Assembly: GCA_039819785.1 (NCBI GenBank)
Contig: JBCBRH010000003.1
Location: 1-64,000 of the forward strand
Direction of reading: 5' to 3'
Length of the DNA: 64,000 nt
Source: JBCBRD01 sp039819785
GTDB lineage: Bacteria > Pseudomonadota > Alphaproteobacteria > Rhizobiales > Hyphomicrobiaceae
A model generated the notes under the pieces. That model saw nothing but the letters and a program-made list of their open reading frames with translations. It made no database searches and was not told where the DNA came from. The translations under genes were made by a program, and so were the position numbers. Below are positions 62,239-64,000 of the stretch, piece after piece. Each line of letters opens with the position of its first letter. Position 1 is the stretch's first letter.

Positions 62239-64000
62239 CTAGTTTTGATGGGTGCTGTCAGGCCTAAGGCGCTGAGCAATCGTGCGGATTTCAACGTCTT
62301 CGATGGCATCGTCTTCGGCAAAGTCAGCCGCGGAAAAAACGGCCTCTTCCAGGTGTGATGGTTCCGGGTCGCGTTCAGATCCGGACTCAATCAGCTCAGT
62401 CAGTGGGTCGTTCCCGCGAGCCGGGGCGTTGTCACGAATCGCAATGTCCGAGGGGGCGGCTATGGCCGTTGCATTTTGGGCACGTGTCGCAGCCGCCAGC
62501 AAAGTCGATGGCAGGTCTGCTTCGCTGGTGGGCAGGGTGAACGTCGCCGTTTCCCGTGTGAGTGTGACGCGCGTCGCGTGACCATCGCCATCTGATGTCG
62601 CCGGAGTTTCAGGTCCATAATCGAGGGCCGAAACCTCTGGGGACACGCTTTCCAGCGCTGGATGAGTATGCGGCAACGGCGGCGGTGTGAGGTCGAATGA
62701 CGCCTGTTCCCCTGTCTCTCCTTCAAGGTCGACAGGATTCGCAAGCGCAACGGCAACCATTGCGCCACTGGCGTCTACAAATGCGCCGTGCTGTTCTGCT
62801 GTGGCACGATACGCCGTATCACGCTGCGTGGCCGGATTGCGCATGGGAAGGGCAATGACCTGCGCGTTGTGTGGCGCAGCATGGGGCGTGGTTTCAGCAG
62901 CACGCTTGCTGGGCCGCGTGTTGTTGTTCGCCACAGGGACATCACGGTCGGCTTCATCGCGATCGCTGACATGCGCGGGCAGCGCATCGGCATCATCCAG
63001 CTCATGATGCGGCCCAGCCTTATTTGCAGCGGCTTCATGCAGTTCAGCCTTTGCTGACGCCGCATAGGACCCGAATTGCGATTGAAACGCCGCCGCATCT
63101 TCCCTGGCACCACCTGCACGGCCCAATCCAGCATCGTGAGCATGGCTGTCTTCGCGCGCATGGACTTGCCAAGGTGCGCGTCTTTCACGACCTGAAACGG
63201 ATGACTGATCGGCTGGATGAGCCCGTCGCGGATGTGTCTCGTCCTGGTTGAATTCCCGCTCGGTAGAGCCTCGTTGCGGCAGGTCCCGCTCGCTGTCCAC
63301 GGTATCGGAATTCGGATGTTGCCGGTAATGCGGGTTGGCCGTCTCTGTGCGTTCAACCTCATCAACGTTCGAATTCTGCTGTGACGCCACGTGAGACCTG
63401 CGTTGCGCCTCTTCTACGCGCCGCGCAGCGCCCATAACAGCACCCAGGATCACATCAGACCATGCACCGTCCCGGAACCGGTAAAGACGAAACGCGCTGC
63501 TACCGGCAAACTTGCTGCCCTGCCGTGCCAGACGCTTCTGGATCATGCGCGTACCCAGCAGCGGGCTGTAAACGCGGCTGAAAATTTTCTCTTTTTCAAA
63601 GCTCGCAAACAAGTTGGAAAGCAGGTGCGCCTCGTGCTGCAAGTCCTGCGCATCGCTGGCCCCATAGTGCATGGCCCGTCCCGATCGCGGATCGATCCGG
63701 TTGTAGGGTGTATCAAGTGGCACGGCGACATAGTACGCCCCGTGATAATCGAACACGACATGCCGGAAGACTTCAAAGTTTTGGCGCACGTCCGCATCGC
63801 GGTGAATGTCGTTAAACCGGGAAAGGATACGGATGACCGGGCCCTTCTCGGCTTCCCTCATCTTGTCGACGAGCCCCCCGAATCGGTTCATCGGGCGCCC
63901 CATGGACACAAGCAACAGGCACAAGTCGACAAAGATCGCCAGCGCAAGCGGAATATAGTCTCGCTTTGCAAGGCCCGCAGGCGGCGCTTCAAATGATGCT
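62239..64000 (-). CDS. Partial membrane protein with long disordered tail
   Basis: The frame stays open to the window's right edge: codons before the TTG at 63924 continue without stop to 64000, so this is the C-terminal part of a larger protein. The first visible region holds a membrane span (DYIPLALAIFVDLCLLLVSM), a cytoplasmic-looking domain of about 170 residues (FRHVVFDYHGAYYVAVPLD, VYSPLLGTRMIQKRLARQG), and then about 390 residues that are His-, Arg-, Glu- and Ala-rich and probably disordered. The very end is acidic (EDDAIEDVEIRTI). The family is not recognised. Confidence 0.65.
   Translation of the reverse strand, partial: ASFEAPPAGLAKRDYIPLALAIFVDLCLLLVSMGRPMNRFGGLVDKMREAEKGPVIRILSRFNDIHRDADVRQNFEVFRHVVFDYHGAYYVAVPLDTPYNRIDPRSGRAMHYGASDAQDLQHEAHLLSNLFASFEKEKIFSRVYSPLLGTRMIQKRLARQGSKFAGSSAFRLYRFRDGAWSDVILGAVMGAARRVEEAQRRSHVASQQNSNVDEVERTETANPHYRQHPNSDTVDSERDLPQRGSTEREFNQDETHPRRAHPADQSSVSGRERRAPWQVHAREDSHAHDAGLGRAGGAREDAAAFQSQFGSYAASAKAELHEAAANKAGPHHELDDADALPAHVSDRDEADRDVPVANNNTRPSKRAAETTPHAAPHNAQVIALPMRNPATQRDTAYRATAEQHGAFVDASGAMVAVALANPVDLEGETGEQASFDLTPPPLPHTHPALESVSPEVSALDYGPETPATSDGDGHATRVTLTRETATFTLPTSEADLPSTLLAAATRAQNATAIAAPSDIAIRDNAPARGNDPLTELIESGSERDPEPSHLEEAVFSAADFAEDDAIEDVEIRTIAQRLRPDSTHQN

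Noticed and set aside
1..64000. Mobile elements, prophage, CRISPR arrays, toxin-antitoxin or defence islands
   Set aside because: None seen: no transposase, integrase, Cas, repeat-spacer pattern or compositional break was found; the gene content is core metabolism and envelope.

Overview
The window is a chromosomal segment of an alphaproteobacterium, most likely a member of the Hyphomicrobiales (Rhizobiales). Evidence: a GcrA cell-cycle regulator, a RegB/RegA (ActS/ActR) redox pair, MmcB with an alphaproteobacterial SOS box (GTTC-N7-GTTC), a SAM-II riboswitch in front of metZ, the two-domain dCTP deaminase, a TIGR02302-type protein, and the gene order pst-phoU-phoB / gcrA / argD-argF-hslO, which I recognise from rhizobia. 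Genus cannot be fixed from the sequence alone. Nearly all of it looks like ordinary, dense, vertically inherited chromosome. I see no prophage, insertion sequence, CRISPR array, tRNA or rRNA gene.

Layout. 0-5 kb: a split MnmC tRNA-modification pair (FAD oxidoreductase and MnmD), a lipoprotein, and a periplasmic LprI/VHL-type protein. 5-14 kb: a class A PBP with a long proline-rich tail, a YgjP-type metallopeptidase, intracellular PHA depolymerase, RegB/RegA and MmcB. 14-23 kb: a tandem universal stress protein, argE, apaG, metZ with its SAM-II riboswitch, dcd, a divergent ArsR-type regulator/SDR pair with a clear operator, a TetR regulator and PPK2. 23-31 kb: the complete phosphate regulon phoR-pstSCAB-phoU-phoB with a Pho box before pstS. 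31-36 kb: gcrA, then argD-argF-hslO. 36-42 kb (minus strand): dapD, a DUF805 gene, a pentapeptide-repeat membrane gene, a second DUF805 gene and dapE. 42-51 kb: a secreted metallo-beta-lactamase-fold hydrolase, tlpA, argH, a small LptM-like lipoprotein, lysA and the TIGR02302 gene. 51-64 kb (minus strand): an outer-membrane beta-barrel, a PHB-depolymerase-type lipoprotein, pbpC coupled to a bacterial alpha-2-macroglobulin, and two unrecognised genes, the last running off the window.

Functionally the window gathers arginine synthesis (argE, argD, argF, argH), the succinylase branch of lysine/DAP synthesis (dapD, dapE, lysA), phosphate and polyphosphate handling (pst/pho, ppk2), PHA mobilisation, and envelope construction and defence (two class A PBPs, alpha-2-macroglobulin, lipoproteins). 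I did not find an obviously new multi-gene system. The observations I rate highest are a bacterial periplasmic protein ending in a VHL beta-like domain that keeps part of the hydroxyproline pocket, the pentapeptide-repeat gene between two DUF805 genes inside the dap cluster, the promoter/terminator leader between gcrA and argD, and the SOS box in front of mmcB.
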